A DNA stretch of 64,000 bases from Marinobacter vinifirmus (GTDB taxonomy: Bacteria > Pseudomonadota > Gammaproteobacteria > Pseudomonadales > Oleiphilaceae): positions 310,001 to 374,000 of the forward strand of contig NZ_NEFY01000003.1 of NCBI RefSeq assembly GCF_002258215.1. The letters are read 5' to 3'. Each line of letters opens with the position of its first letter. Within the stretch, counting starts at the first letter, position 1. Positions 43,147 to 52,859 of the stretch are shown piece by piece. Made by a program: the position numbers and the translations under genes. The notes under the pieces are model-generated. The model ran no database searches. It was not told the DNA's origin and saw only the letters and a list, made by a program, of their open reading frames with translations.

Positions 43147-44460
43147 ATGACAACAACAACCCGTTTTGCCACCCATCCGCTGGTCCGCGCCGTAGCCCTG
43201 GCGGGTGCACCTCTGCTGATGCTTGGCTCGGTAACTGCCCAGGCGCAGAGCAACACAGAGCTGGAAGAGCTGCGTGAGCGCATCCAGGTTCTGGAAGGAA
43301 AGCTGGAAGGTGCTGTGTCGACTGCCCCTGAAACGCGGGACGATAGCCGTTATCTGTTGCGTGATGGCAAAGGCATCAAGATTGGTGACACCACGATTTC
43401 GTTTGGCGGGTTCATCAAGGCCGATGTGATTTTCGGATCCAACGGTAATGGAATCAGCAACGGTTACTCCATTGGTTTGCCCCGGACGCTTGCCAAGGCG
43501 GCCAATGAAGGTGAGAGCGACTGGAAAACAGGCTTCTCTGCCCGTGAATCTCGTATCAGCATTGGTACCAAGACCGAGGATGTTGCCGGCCATGATTTGA
43601 CCACGTACATCGAAATGGATTTCAACACCGCGGCTGATGCTCCCGGCAATGAAGTTGTCTCAAACAGCTATAATCCGCGCATGCGGCAGGCGTATGGCTC
43701 CTGGAATGGTTGGGATTTTGGCCAGACCTTCACAACCTTTACCGATCTGGCTGCATTGCCAGAGATTCTGGACCAAGGTAAACAGGCTGCCTTTATCTAT
43801 ACCCGACAGCCGATGCTCCGCTATAACATGTCCGCTCCGGGTGGCAAGTTGATGGTCGCCCTCGAAAACCCGGAAGATGGTTTTGGCTCTGAATCCTATG
43901 GCGATCAGTCCTATCCGGATCTCGTAGCGCGCTATCAGACTCGCGGCAACTACGGTATCTACTCTGTTGCGGCCCTGCTGCGCCATCTGGAAGATGATGC
44001 TGCGGAGGACACCAAGGCAGCCGGTGCTGTATCTCTGAGTGCCCGTATTCCTACGTTTGGGCGTGATGACTTGCGTCTGCAATACAGCTATGGAGCGCTT
44101 GGCCGTTACATGGGGCTGTTCACCTACCCGGATGTGGATCGGGCTGAGCAGGCGGCCGGAAAGGTTGAGCCGCTGAATACCTACGGGGTCACTGCGGCCT
44201 ACCGTCACTTCTGGAATTCAACCTGGAGAAGTAACCTGACGGTTTCCCATACCGAGATTGTGGACGATCTGGACTTCTCTCCTGCAGGGACTCTCAGCTA
44301 TTTCGACTCCTCCACCTCAGTCCACGCTAACCTGCTGTGGTCCGCTCATAAGAACCTGACTCTGGGTCTTGAGTATGCCTACTGGGACTTTGGCGAGATC
44401 GCCGGCAGCGGCAGTCAGCAGTATGAGCAGGTAATGGCTTCCGCCAAGTTGTCATTCTGA
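43147..44460 (+). CDS. DcaP-like outer-membrane porin
   Basis: 437 residues from the ATG after GAGG; longer in-frame forms extend into the operator region. The signal peptide ends at AQA-QS. Next comes a heptad segment (ELEELRERIQVLEGKLEG, ~37-54), the N-terminal coiled coil of DcaP-like trimeric porins, and then a beta barrel ending in SAKLSF with a terminal Phe. DcaP of Acinetobacter takes up dicarboxylic acids. The operator shared with CoA-catabolism and TRAP genes fits a role in carboxylate entry. Confidence 0.87.
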   Translation: MTTTTRFATHPLVRAVALAGAPLLMLGSVTAQAQSNTELEELRERIQVLEGKLEGAVSTAPETRDDSRYLLRDGKGIKIGDTTISFGGFIKADVIFGSNGNGISNGYSIGLPRTLAKAANEGESDWKTGFSARESRISIGTKTEDVAGHDLTTYIEMDFNTAADAPGNEVVSNSYNPRMRQAYGSWNGWDFGQTFTTFTDLAALPEILDQGKQAAFIYTRQPMLRYNMSAPGGKLMVALENPEDGFGSESYGDQSYPDLVARYQTRGNYGIYSVAALLRHLEDDAAEDTKAAGAVSLSARIPTFGRDDLRLQYSYGALGRYMGLFTYPDVDRAEQAAGKVEPLNTYGVTAAYRHFWNSTWRSNLTVSHTEIVDDLDFSPAGTLSYFDSSTSVHANLLWSAHKNLTLGLEYAYWDFGEIAGSGSQQYEQVMASAKLSF

Positions 44461-44508
44461 TCAGCGATTTCCGTTGAGTTAAAACGAATATCAGGTATTT
44501 CATCGCTT

Positions 44509-44540
44509 GCCCCGGGTGCGCTGCACGCCGGGGCTTTTTT
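44509..44540 (+). terminator. Rho-independent terminator of the porin gene
   Basis: GCCCCGG (44509-44515) pairs with CCGGGGC (44528-44534), with inner GTGC/GCAC pairing, followed by six T. Confidence 0.9.
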
Positions 44541-44576
44541 GGGCCTGCCTGAAACTCGTTGCCGGATGTCAGGCAT

Positions 44577-44601
44577 TAAAAAACCCCTCCGCGGAGGGGT
44601 T
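44577..44601 (-). terminator. Rho-independent terminator of the glutaryl-CoA dehydrogenase operon
   Basis: AACCCCTCC-GC-GGAGGGGTT (44582-44601) is a perfect palindrome. On the minus strand a T-run follows, and it lies 26 bases after the gcdH stop. Confidence 0.88.
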
Positions 44602-44627
44602 CTTTGCTTACACTGTTCCTGAAAGGA

Positions 44628-45797
44628 TCAGCTGAAGGCCTGGATGCCAGTCTGGCCACGGCCCAGAATCAGGGCGTGGACGTCGTGGGTGCCTTCGTAG
44701 GTGTTAACTGCTTCCAGGTTCATAACGTGGCGGATAACGTGGTATTCATCAGCGATACCATTGCCGCCGTGCATATCGCGGGCTACGCGGGCGATGTCCA
44801 GGGCCTTGCCACAGTTGTTACGCTTCAGAAGGGAAACGGAATCCGGGGTGGCAATGCCGGCATCCATCATGCGGCCCAGCTGCAGCACAGATTGCAGTCC
44901 AAGGGTGATTTCAGTCTGCATGTCTACCAGCTTCTTCTGGATCAGCTGGTTGGCGGCCAGGGGCTTGCCAAACTGCTTACGCTCCAGGGTGTAGTTGCGG
45001 GCTGCATGCCAGCAGAACTCTGCGGCACCCAGGGCGCCCCAGCTGATACCGTAGCGAGCCTTGGTCAGGCAGCTCAGCGGGCCTTTCAGGCCTTCAACTT
45101 CCAGGCGGTTTTCTTCAGGAACGAAGACTTCGTCCATAAAGATAGAACCGGTGTCGGAGGCGCGCAGCGAGAACTTGCCCTCAATCTTCGGGGTTTCCAG
45201 GCCCGTGGCGCCTTCGCGCTCGATCACAAAGCCGTTTACCACGCCGTCCAGCTTGGCCCAGACCACGCAAACGTCGGCAATCGGGGAGTTTGTGATCCAG
45301 GTCTTGGAGCCGCTCAGCAGGTAGCCGCCATCGACTTTCTTGGCTCGGGTTTCCATGCCGCCGGGGTCAGACCCGTGGTTGGGTTCGGTCAGGCCGAAGC
45401 AGCCAACAAACTCGCCAGAGGCCAGTTTCGGCAGAATGCGCTTTTTCAGCTCTTCTTTGCCGTAAGAGAAGATCGGGTACATCACCAGTGAAGACTGTAC
45501 GCTCAGGGCGGAGCGGTAGGCGGAGTCGACCCGCTCAACTTCCCGTGCGATCAGGCCGTAGCAAACGTGGTTCAGGCCGGGGCCGCCGTACTCTTCCGGC
45601 AGGGTGGCACCCAGCATGCCCAGTTCACCCATTTCGGTGAAGATGCTGCGGTCGAATTTTTCGTGGCGGTTTGCCTCGACGATGCCGGGCATCAGACGGT
45701 TATCGCAGAAGCTGCGAATGCTGTCGCGTACCTGACGCTCGGTTTCGTCCAGTTGTGATTCAAAGTTCAGCAGGTCGTCCCAAGGTGCGGAAGCCAT
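44628..45797 (-). CDS. gcdH: Glutaryl-CoA dehydrogenase
   Basis: 389 residues, the typical GCDH length. Family signatures are visible: the Arg-containing [16 protein letters not shown] (the Arg that contacts the gamma-carboxylate), [19 protein letters not shown], and catalytic Glu in [17 protein letters not shown]. It oxidises and decarboxylates glutaryl-CoA to crotonyl-CoA. It follows the thiolase gene by 18 bases in one minus-strand operon. It is the natural exit for odd-chain dicarboxylates such as pimelate, and for lysine or cyclic-acid breakdown. Confidence 0.93.
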   Translation of the reverse strand: MASAPWDDLLNFESQLDETERQVRDSIRSFCDNRLMPGIVEANRHEKFDRSIFTEMGELGMLGATLPEEYGGPGLNHVCYGLIAREVERVDSAYRSALSVQSSLVMYPIFSYGKEELKKRILPKLASGEFVGCFGLTEPNHGSDPGGMETRAKKVDGGYLLSGSKTWITNSPIADVCVVWAKLDGVVNGFVIEREGATGLETPKIEGKFSLRASDTGSIFMDEVFVPEENRLEVEGLKGPLSCLTKARYGISWGALGAAEFCWHAARNYTLERKQFGKPLAANQLIQKKLVDMQTEITLGLQSVLQLGRMMDAGIATPDSVSLLKRNNCGKALDIARVARDMHGGNGIADEYHVIRHVMNLEAVNTYEGTHDVHALILGRGQTGIQAFS

Positions 45798-45815
45798 TGT
45801 TGTTCTCCTGAAAAG

Positions 45816-47021
45816 TTAGTTGGAAACCCGTTCAATTACAGCAGCAATGCCCTGGCCTACACCAATGCACATGCTGATCAGAGCGTAACGGCCACCGGTA
45901 CGTTCGAGTTGGCGTACCGCCGTCAGGGCAATCCGGGCGCCGGAAGCGCCAAGAGGGTGCCCCACGGCGATGGCACCGCCGTTCGGGTTGAGTCTGGAAT
46001 CGGAAGGATCGATTCCCAGTTTGGTGGTGCAACCGAGAACCTGGGCGGCGAACGCCTCGTTGATCTCGATTACATCCATGTCTTTTAGTGTCAGGCCTGC
46101 CCGGGCCAGGGCTTTCTGGCTTGCCGGAACCGGGCCGTAGCCCATTACATTGGGCGCAACGCCGGCGATGGCAGCCGATACGATACGTGCGCGGGGCTGG
46201 ATGCCAGCCCGCTTGCCGGCTTCTTCGGAGCCGATAATCAGGGCGGCAGCGCCATCGTTCACGCCGGAGGCGTTGCCGGCAGTAACCACGCCATCTTCAG
46301 CCAGCGAGCGAAGATTGGAAAGCGCCTCGAGGTTGGATGTAGGCCTTGGATGCTCGTCGTCCTGCACGGTCAGTGGCGGTTGCTTGCGCCCCTGAGGCAC
46401 CGAAATGGGCAGGATCTCGTCCTTGAAGAAGCCTTCCTGGCGGGCCGCCTCGTAACGGGCCTGACTTTGCGCGGCAAAGCGATCCACTTCCAGTCGGCAC
46501 AGGTTAAGTTCGCGCGCAATGTTGTCTGCGGTTTCAGGCATGGTGTCAGAACCGAACTGACGTTCGATCAGTGGGTTCGGGAAGCGCGCGCCAATGGTGC
46601 TGTCAAAGGCCCGGAATTCACGACTGTAAGGTGATTCGGACTTGGCCAGCACAAACGGCGCGCGGCTCATGCTCTCGGCACCACCGGCTACAAACAGCTC
46701 ACCTTCGCCACAACGGATAGCGCGGGCAGCATCGATGATGGCGGCAAGGCCTGAGCCGCACAGCCTGTTAACGGTCTGGCCACCGGTTTCAACCGGCAAG
46801 CCTGCCAGCAGTCCGGCGTGCCGCGCCAGGTTGCGGGCATCTTCACCGGCCTGGTTGGTGCAGCCGGCAATCACGTCTTCATAATTATCCGGAGCAAAGG
46901 CGTTGCGCTCAATGAGTGCGCGAATGACCTCGGCCAGCAGGTCGTCGGGGCGAACCTTGGCCAGGGCGCCTGCATGCCGCCCAAATGGTGTTCTCAAGCC
47001 ATCATAGATGTATGCGTTCAT
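45816..47021 (-). CDS. 3-Oxoadipyl-CoA-type thiolase (PcaF-like)
   Basis: 401 residues, thiolase superfamily. The active-site Cys88 (VNRLCGSGLAA), His segment GGAIAVGHPLGASGAR and second Cys SMCIGVGQG are complete. The N-terminus (YIYDGLRTPFGRHAGALAKVRPDDLLAEVI) and CTNQAGEDARN match the PcaF/PaaJ group, which cleaves 3-oxoadipyl-CoA. No beta-ketoadipate genes are near. Pairing with gcdH suggests it may cleave 3-oxopimelyl-CoA to glutaryl-CoA and acetyl-CoA, which is inferred. An operator-like repeat lies at 47053-47067. Confidence 0.92.
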   Translation of the reverse strand: MNAYIYDGLRTPFGRHAGALAKVRPDDLLAEVIRALIERNAFAPDNYEDVIAGCTNQAGEDARNLARHAGLLAGLPVETGGQTVNRLCGSGLAAIIDAARAIRCGEGELFVAGGAESMSRAPFVLAKSESPYSREFRAFDSTIGARFPNPLIERQFGSDTMPETADNIARELNLCRLEVDRFAAQSQARYEAARQEGFFKDEILPISVPQGRKQPPLTVQDDEHPRPTSNLEALSNLRSLAEDGVVTAGNASGVNDGAAALIIGSEEAGKRAGIQPRARIVSAAIAGVAPNVMGYGPVPASQKALARAGLTLKDMDVIEINEAFAAQVLGCTTKLGIDPSDSRLNPNGGAIAVGHPLGASGARIALTAVRQLERTGGRYALISMCIGVGQGIAAVIERVSN

Positions 47022-47052
47022 AAGAATTGCCGTATCGATTATGGTTAGGTAA

Positions 47053-47067
47053 TTCCGAACTGCGGAA
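47053..47067 (-). promoter_or_regulatory. Putative IclR operator at the thiolase-gcdH operon
   Basis: TTCCGA-ACT-GCGGAA. Read towards the thiolase gene, TATATT precedes and overlaps the repeat, resembling a -10 box. Confidence 0.7.
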
Positions 47068-47153
47068 TATAGTTTTGTAAATGATATTGGAAAAGACTAA
47101 TCTGGGTCTATCTCAATTGCAAGAATTGTTCATCATTGGTGGCTGACTGGTTT

Positions 47154-48515
47154 ATGAATGGAACTCTTCGCTGGCTGCTGGCTTGTGCCGTGGTCATGGA
47201 GCTTGTCGCGATTTGTCTGCAGAGCAAAGCCCTTAGCGCCTCTGCCGGGCTGGTATTCATCCTGGTGTTTGTTCTGGGCGCGATGCGCCTTCAGGTCTAT
47301 GCAAGGACGTTGTTCCTGCTTTCCCTCACGTTTAGTGCTGGTTTGTTTGTGACCGGCCGTCTCGGAATGGACGGTGCCCTTGATGCGTTGTCGGATGCAG
47401 CGTTCTATTCGGCGTTTTTGGGCAGCCTGGGGATGATGCAGTGCCTGGTGCGCCGCTTTGAAGTCCTCAGGCGTATCCACGATGTGCTGCTCGGGGGTCG
47501 GGTATCCCTTTTATACCCAAAGTATGCGGCGGTGAGCTGCGGTATTGCCTCGGTACTCAGCTTCGGGATGATGAGCCTTTTATGCGGCACCCTGGCGGAC
47601 AGTCTCAAAGAGCGGGGCATTGAGGGCGCGGCGCGGCTGCAGTGGCTCAGGAGTGTGCTGATCAGCGCCTTGCGGGGATTTGCGCTGGTGCCGTTGGTGG
47701 CGCCAACCAGTGTGGCGGTCGCCATTCTGACCCGGGAGCTGCCGCAGCTGAGCTGGTCCTCGATTTTGCCTTTTGGTTTTGTCGCAGCGTTACTGATGAT
47801 TGTGGTTGGCTGGGTGCTGGAAAGGCAGCGGTTCAGGGAAATCAGCAGTGAGCGGGTTGCCCTGGACGGCTGGCCCGCCGGAACCGGTAAGTTAGTCGTA
47901 CTGGTCCTGGTGGTGTTTGCCTGTATGGGGTTGCTGGTGGCGCTGGCGGGAGTGAAAGTTTCGGTGGCGGCTATGCTGGCGGTTCCGGCGGTTACCCTGG
48001 CCTACATGTTGTGGCAGGAGCGCTCTCCGGGGGCCACGGTGGCAGAGGGGGTGGGCCAGTTGGCAGTAATGTCCAACGAGATGGCGATCTTTGCCGGGTC
48101 GGCCATGCTGGGGGTGTCGATTGCCACTGTGGTGCCTGCAGATCTGTTTGACGGGCTTGTGGTGAGCGGGTGGGGCAGTTACCTGATTGCAGCTGCTGGC
48201 TTGTTAATCATGCCATTGTTTTCCATGGCGGGCGTGATTCCGATTACCGTGCTCAGCGTTCAGTCCGGCATGCTTGCGCAACTTGTGGCTAGCGGGGCTG
48301 ACCCGATGCTGGTGGCAATTGGCCTGGTTATTGGTTTCTCGCTGGCAATGATGGTGTCGCCGTTCGGGCCGTCGGTGATGTTGCTGTCACGGTTTGGTCA
48401 GGTTTCCCGCAACGTAGTGGCCTTTCAGTGGAACGGTGTTTTTGTCTTGCTGGTGGTGCCGCTGTTGCTGTTATTGCTGGCGGTGTTTGCGGTACTTCTG
48501 CCGGTCCTGGGTTGA
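47154..48515 (+). CDS. Multi-helix membrane protein, ion-transporter-superfamily-like
   Basis: 453 residues from the ATG at 47154; a TTG 18 bases upstream is possible, and neither has a good ribosome site. About ten to twelve hydrophobic helices are visible. The C-terminal part (VIPITVLSVQSGMLAQL ... IGLVIGFSLAMMVSPFGPSVMLLSRFGQ) resembles permeases of the ion-transporter superfamily, with two similar halves. I do not recognise a named family. A shorter protein at 62867-63211 looks like the C-terminal quarter of the same type. Substrate unknown; uptake or efflux of an organic anion is a guess from context. Confidence 0.7.
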   Translation: MNGTLRWLLACAVVMELVAICLQSKALSASAGLVFILVFVLGAMRLQVYARTLFLLSLTFSAGLFVTGRLGMDGALDALSDAAFYSAFLGSLGMMQCLVRRFEVLRRIHDVLLGGRVSLLYPKYAAVSCGIASVLSFGMMSLLCGTLADSLKERGIEGAARLQWLRSVLISALRGFALVPLVAPTSVAVAILTRELPQLSWSSILPFGFVAALLMIVVGWVLERQRFREISSERVALDGWPAGTGKLVVLVLVVFACMGLLVALAGVKVSVAAMLAVPAVTLAYMLWQERSPGATVAEGVGQLAVMSNEMAIFAGSAMLGVSIATVVPADLFDGLVVSGWGSYLIAAAGLLIMPLFSMAGVIPITVLSVQSGMLAQLVASGADPMLVAIGLVIGFSLAMMVSPFGPSVMLLSRFGQVSRNVVAFQWNGVFVLLVVPLLLLLLAVFAVLLPVLG

Positions 48516-48540
48516 CCGGCAGAATCGGCTCGCGGGTTAG

Positions 48541-49470
48541 TCAGTAGCCACGGGCTATGTCGACTATTCCTGTGATGGGGTGCCCGCTGGCATGGTCCCG
48601 GATTTTCCCGGTGATCTGCTCCAGCGTGGCATCCCGAAGAGTTCGCGCCGAAATGTGCGGCGTGATTGTGATGTCGGTTCGCTCCCAGAACGGGTGGCCA
48701 GCCGGCAAAGGTTCCTTGCGGAACACATCCAGTGAGGCCCGCTGCAGTTTCTCCTCATCCAAGGCCCTGAGCAGGTCTTCTTCCACGAGGTGCTCCCCCC
48801 GGCCGACGTTGATCAGCACCGCACCCGGCTGGAGCTGGCTGAACAGGTCGTAGTTAAGGATGTTTTCGGTTTCGCTGGTCAGTGGCAGGGTGTTAACCAG
48901 CACTCGCGTTGCCCCCAGAAACTCTCCGAGTTGCCCGTTGCCTGCAAAGGTGCGCACGCCTTCTACCGTGTGCTCACTCCTGGCCCAGCCGTTTACCGTA
49001 TAGTCCAGGCTTGCCAGTGTGCTGGCCACACGCTTGCCAATGTGCCCTAGCCCCATAATGCCGATGGGCCACTCTTTCCGGCTGATGGGGCGGTGTATCT
49101 TCCACAGCCGCTGGCGTTGCTGATCCCGGTACAGCTCCATCTGCCGGCTGACTTCCAGTATCTGGTGCAGTACATGCTCGGCCATCTGTACCGACATGCC
49201 GGCATCTTCCAGTCTTACCACGGTAAGGTCTGCCGGCAGGTTGGGGACTTTCAGCAATCCGTCGATACCGGCGCCCAGGTTGAACACGGCCTTCAGGCGG
49301 GTTTCACGCTCGAACAGCTTCGCCGGGGGCTGCCATACGATGGCGTAGTCTGCATTAATCGCCGGTCCGTCCGGATCCCAGACATAAATGTCTGCTTCTG
49401 GTAGCAGTTGTTTGATAGGTACGGTCCAGCGCTCTGGTTTGGGATCGCCCGCTACAAAAAGTACCTTCAT
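48541..49470 (-). CDS. D-isomer 2-hydroxyacid dehydrogenase (GhrA-like)
   Basis: 309 residues; start after AGGAG, and an upstream in-frame extension was rejected. The NAD(P) fold has GIMGLGHIGKRVASTL, followed by GARSEH-like positions and the catalytic Arg (INVGRGEHLVEED), Glu and His (ITPHISA) of the family. Short N-terminus and overall pattern fit GhrA glyoxylate/hydroxypyruvate reductases. An operator-like repeat lies at 49513-49527, between it and the divergent IclR gene. It probably reduces a 2-oxo acid produced by the pathway. Confidence 0.9.
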   Translation of the reverse strand: MKVLFVAGDPKPERWTVPIKQLLPEADIYVWDPDGPAINADYAIVWQPPAKLFERETRLKAVFNLGAGIDGLLKVPNLPADLTVVRLEDAGMSVQMAEHVLHQILEVSRQMELYRDQQRQRLWKIHRPISRKEWPIGIMGLGHIGKRVASTLASLDYTVNGWARSEHTVEGVRTFAGNGQLGEFLGATRVLVNTLPLTSETENILNYDLFSQLQPGAVLINVGRGEHLVEEDLLRALDEEKLQRASLDVFRKEPLPAGHPFWERTDITITPHISARTLRDATLEQITGKIRDHASGHPITGIVDIARGY

Positions 49471-49512
49471 ACATGCTCCTGAGTAGTGTTTGTTGTCGTG
49501 CATATGACTTTG

Positions 49513-49527
49513 TTCCGCATTGCAGAA
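49513..49527. promoter_or_regulatory. Putative IclR operator in the iclR/dehydrogenase gap
   Basis: TTCCGC-ATT-GCAGAA, one of six copies, 43 bases upstream of the GhrA-like start and about 214 bases upstream of the IclR gene. It could serve both, giving autoregulation. Confidence 0.7.
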
Positions 49528-49740
49528 TAAAGTATCGCTATACTATGGTAAAGGTTGCCCGGGTTTCCGTCATGGTTATTTCGTGGCATCGGGTAATGCC
49601 AGTGTTTCGAATCTGGCATGAAATTTGATGGCAGATTGTGGTTCTTGAGTTTCTCATAGACTAGAATGTGTCCAATTTTCACGCCCACGGTTCTTCAGGC
49701 TATCCGTGACAGGCAACGCAGTTCAGGAAATAGGCAAGTT

Positions 49741-50568
49741 ATGGCAAAAAAACAGCAGGACAACTCACCGGAGTTGCAAGTGGCATCCGGTGATGGTGAG
49801 CCGGTTCAGCCGGGTAAGGATCGCAAGTTTGTGGAGGCATTGTCCCGGGGGCTGGATGTTCTGCGCGCGTTCAGTCAGGGGTCTGTCATTCTCGGCAACC
49901 AGGACATTGCCAGAATTACCGGCCTTCCCAAGCCCACCGTTTCGCGCATGACCTATACGCTGACCAAGCTGGGTTATCTGGGCTACAACCAGCAGCTGGA
50001 AAAGTATCAGCTTAGTTCCGGCGTGCTGGCTCTGGGTTACGCCTATGTATCAAACCTGAAGGTGCGTCAGCTGGCCAAGCCCTACATGGACGAGTTCGCC
50101 CGGCAAACCAACATGTCGGTTGGTCTGACTTGTCGCGACCGCTTGCACATGATTTATGTAGAAAACCGGCTGCCGCCTGAAGCAACCCTCCTGCGGATGG
50201 ATATTGGCCTGAAGCTGCCTATGTCGACAACCTCTGCAGGGCGCGCCTATTACTGCGCGATCAGCGACCCGGCCCGCAAGCTGATCGACGATGCCATGGC
50301 GAAGAAGTACGGTGAAAAATGGCCGGTAATTAAAGAAGGCCTGGACCAGGCCATGGAAGATTACCGGGAGCACGGTTTCTGCCTGTCGCTGGGAGACTGG
50401 GATCGGAACATTAACTCCGCCGGTGTACCTATCCACCTGCAGGATGGCACTACGATGGTTCTGACCTGTGCGGCGCCGTCGTACCTGGTGCCTGGCGACA
50501 AGTTGCGCGACTCCTATGCTCACCAGCTGGCTATGTTAGCCCGGGATATTGAATCGCTCGGTGTCTAG
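49741..50568 (+). CDS. IclR-family transcriptional regulator
   Basis: 275 residues; ATG after AGGAAAT. After a polar ~30-residue lead, the winged helix-turn-helix spans about 31-95 (LSRGLDVLRAFSQG ... DIARITGLPKPTVSRMTYTL). The effector domain follows (~105-275), with YVENRLPPEATLLRMDIG and LKLPMSTTSAGRAY. Most IclR proteins of catabolic clusters bind inverted repeats near the promoter and respond to a pathway carboxylate. It is central to a set of six matching repeats at promoters of transport and CoA-catabolism genes from 29 to 63 kb, which makes it their likely regulator. Confidence 0.92.
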   Translation: MAKKQQDNSPELQVASGDGEPVQPGKDRKFVEALSRGLDVLRAFSQGSVILGNQDIARITGLPKPTVSRMTYTLTKLGYLGYNQQLEKYQLSSGVLALGYAYVSNLKVRQLAKPYMDEFARQTNMSVGLTCRDRLHMIYVENRLPPEATLLRMDIGLKLPMSTTSAGRAYYCAISDPARKLIDDAMAKKYGEKWPVIKEGLDQAMEDYREHGFCLSLGDWDRNINSAGVPIHLQDGTTMVLTCAAPSYLVPGDKLRDSYAHQLAMLARDIESLGV

Positions 50569-50603
50569 GCCAGGCTGCCGGTAGCCGGCCGGATCAGACA
50601 GAA

Positions 50604-50649
50604 AGGCATAAAAAAACCGCAGACGAAAGTCTGCGGTTTTTTTATGCCT
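50604..50649 (+). terminator. Long perfect-stem terminator after the IclR gene
   Basis: A 21-base perfect inverted repeat (50604-50624 and 50629-50649) with loop GAAA. The GC core CCGCAGAC/GTCTGCGG is followed by seven T. It is symmetrical, so it could act in both directions. Confidence 0.92.
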
Positions 50650-50703
50650 GAACCGAAACGGTGGTTGAAATAAGGGCTAAACTTGTATTAAATCGTTAAT
50701 TGA

Positions 50704-50718
50704 TTTCGCTAGATAAAA
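50704..50718 (+). promoter_or_regulatory. Weak operator-like repeat before the FadB-like gene
   Basis: TTTCGC-TAG-ATAAAA has a perfect left half of the proposed IclR motif and a poor right half, 30 bases before the FadB-like start. Candidate only. Confidence 0.35.
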
Positions 50719-50747
50719 CCATATTTCATAAAAGGCGAGGGGAGATT

Positions 50748-52841
50748 ATGTCAGAGGTTGTTGCTTATACCCGTGAAGGGAATGTTGGTGTCATTTCCGT
50801 AAACTACCCGCCGGTCAATGCCTTGAGCCATGCTGTGCGTGCCGGTCTGGTTTCCGCCCTGGAGCAGGGCCAGAAGGATGCAGAAGCAGATATCCTCCTG
50901 CTGGTATGTGAAGGCCGTACGTTCATTGCTGGCGCGGACATCCGCGAATTTGGCAAACCTTTGCAGGAGCCGGGCCTCCCCGATGTGATCAATGCCTATG
51001 AATCAAGCGACAAGCCCATTGTTGCCGCTATTCATGGCACCGCACTGGGCGGTGGCCTGGAAACGGCCCTGGGTTGTCATTACAGGGTTGCTCTGGCGTC
51101 TGCCAAGGTGGGTTTGCCTGAAGTAAAGCTTGGTCTGTTGCCCGGTGCTGGCGGTACCCAGCGCCTGCCTCGCCTTGTGGGTGCCCAGAAGGCACTGGAA
51201 ATGATCACGTCTGGCAACTTCGTAGGCGCCAGAGACGCGCTGGCTCTGGGCATTGTTGATGCTGTTGAAGGCGGTGACGATATCCGCCAGGTTGGCCTGG
51301 CCTATGCGCAGAAACTGGCAGGTGAAGGTGCTCCGGTACGCCGGGTGCGTGATATTTCCGACAAGGTTGAAGCTGACAAAGGCAGCGATGTCTTTGACCA
51401 GTTCCGTGCTGGCCTGGCCAAAAAGGCCCGCGGCCTGTTCTCGCCATTCAAGTGTGTCGACGCTGTAGAAGCCGCTTTCACCCTGCCGTTTGCCGAGGGC
51501 CTGAAGCGAGAGCGTGAACTGTTTAAAGAGTGCATGGAATCACCGCAGCGTGCAGGCCTGGTCCATTCGTTCTTTGCCGAGCGTGAGGTTTCCAAGGTCA
51601 AAGGTCTGGCCAAGGACACGCCGGTGCGTGAGGTGAAGAGTGTGGGCATTATCGGTGCCGGCACCATGGGTGGTGGAATCGCCATGAACTTTGCCAATGT
51701 GGGCATTCCTGCCACCATCGTTGAGGTCAAACAGGACGCGCTTGATCGAGGCCTTGCCGTAATTCGCCGCAACTACGAAAACTCCGCCAAGAAAGGCAAG
51801 CTCACTGCAGAGCAGGTGGAAGAACGCATGGGGCTGATCAAAACCAGCCTGAGCTACGATGACTTCCGCGATGTAGACCTGGTGATTGAAGCCGTCTTTG
51901 AGAACATGGCCGTCAAGAAAGAGATCTTCGCCAAGCTGGATGAAGTGTGCAAGCCGGGCGCTATTCTGGCGTCCAACACCTCCACCCTCGACATTGATGA
52001 AATTGCCTCTGCTACCAAACGCCCGGAAGACGTTGTCGGTATGCACTTCTTTAGCCCGGCTAACGTAATGAAGCTGCTGGAAAATGTTCGTGGCAGCAAG
52101 ACGTCTGACGAGGTGAAGGCCACTGTGATGGCCGTAGCGAAGAAAATTAACAAAGTCGGAGTCATGGTCGGTAACTGTCACGGCTTCGTTGGTAACCGGA
52201 TGCTGCATAAACGCGGTGCCGAGGCCATGGCGTTGGTTAACGAAGGTGCTTCGCCGCAGCAGGTGGACAAAGTGCTGACCGACCTCGGCTTCCCGATGGG
52301 GCAGTTTGCGATGTCTGACCTGGCCGGCATTGATGTCGGTTATCGTATTCGTGAAGAGCGTCGTAACGCCGGTGAAGATGTGCCGGCCAGTTGGATGGAC
52401 AAGCTGGTTGAGCAGGGTCGTCTGGGACAGAAAACCCAGGCTGGCGTATACAAATATGAGGAAGGTAGCCGCGCGCCGGTTGTCGACCCGGAAGTGGAAC
52501 AGCTGATTGAAAGCTTCCGCGCGGAACAGGGGATCGTAGCCCGGGAGGTTACCGACCAGGAAATCCTTGAGCGTTGCATGTATGTAATGGTCAACGAAGG
52601 TGCGAAGATCCTGGATGAAGGCATTGCCGACCGGTCACTGGACATCGATGTGGTCTGGATCTACGGATATGGTTTCCCCGCGTATCGTGGCGGCCCCATG
52701 TTCTGGGCAGATCAGGTTGGGCTGGACAATATTCTGGCGGCAGTGAAGAACTACAACAACACAGTGGGTGGCGAGCAGTGGAAGCCTGCGCCGTTGCTCG
52801 AGAAGCTGGTGGCGGAAGGCCGCAAGTTCAGCGATCTATAA
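50748..52841 (+). CDS. FadB-like 3-hydroxyacyl-CoA dehydrogenase/enoyl-CoA hydratase
   Basis: 697 residues; start after AGGGGAG. Residues ~1-190 are a crotonase domain with both catalytic Glu residues (Glu105 in GGGLETA, Glu125 in LPEVKLG). From ~296 follows the NAD domain, with [11 protein letters not shown] and catalytic His433/Glu445 ([14 protein letters not shown]). The layout is that of bifunctional FadB/PimF proteins. It turns trans-2-enoyl-CoA into 3-oxoacyl-CoA. First gene of a five-gene run (50748-58443) with a thiolase, acyl-CoA dehydrogenase, alcohol and aldehyde dehydrogenases. Confidence 0.94.
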   Translation: MSEVVAYTREGNVGVISVNYPPVNALSHAVRAGLVSALEQGQKDAEADILLLVCEGRTFIAGADIREFGKPLQEPGLPDVINAYESSDKPIVAAIHGTALGGGLETALGCHYRVALASAKVGLPEVKLGLLPGAGGTQRLPRLVGAQKALEMITSGNFVGARDALALGIVDAVEGGDDIRQVGLAYAQKLAGEGAPVRRVRDISDKVEADKGSDVFDQFRAGLAKKARGLFSPFKCVDAVEAAFTLPFAEGLKRERELFKECMESPQRAGLVHSFFAEREVSKVKGLAKDTPVREVKSVGIIGAGTMGGGIAMNFANVGIPATIVEVKQDALDRGLAVIRRNYENSAKKGKLTAEQVEERMGLIKTSLSYDDFRDVDLVIEAVFENMAVKKEIFAKLDEVCKPGAILASNTSTLDIDEIASATKRPEDVVGMHFFSPANVMKLLENVRGSKTSDEVKATVMAVAKKINKVGVMVGNCHGFVGNRMLHKRGAEAMALVNEGASPQQVDKVLTDLGFPMGQFAMSDLAGIDVGYRIREERRNAGEDVPASWMDKLVEQGRLGQKTQAGVYKYEEGSRAPVVDPEVEQLIESFRAEQGIVAREVTDQEILERCMYVMVNEGAKILDEGIADRSLDIDVVWIYGYGFPAYRGGPMFWADQVGLDNILAAVKNYNNTVGGEQWKPAPLLEKLVAEGRKFSDL

Positions 52842-52859
52842 TTATAAGGAGTTCATCTT

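Noticed and set aside
50604..50649. The 21-base perfect inverted repeat as an attachment site or transposon end
   Set aside because: The GC core followed by a T-run and its place after the IclR stop mark a terminator; no integrase or transposase is near.
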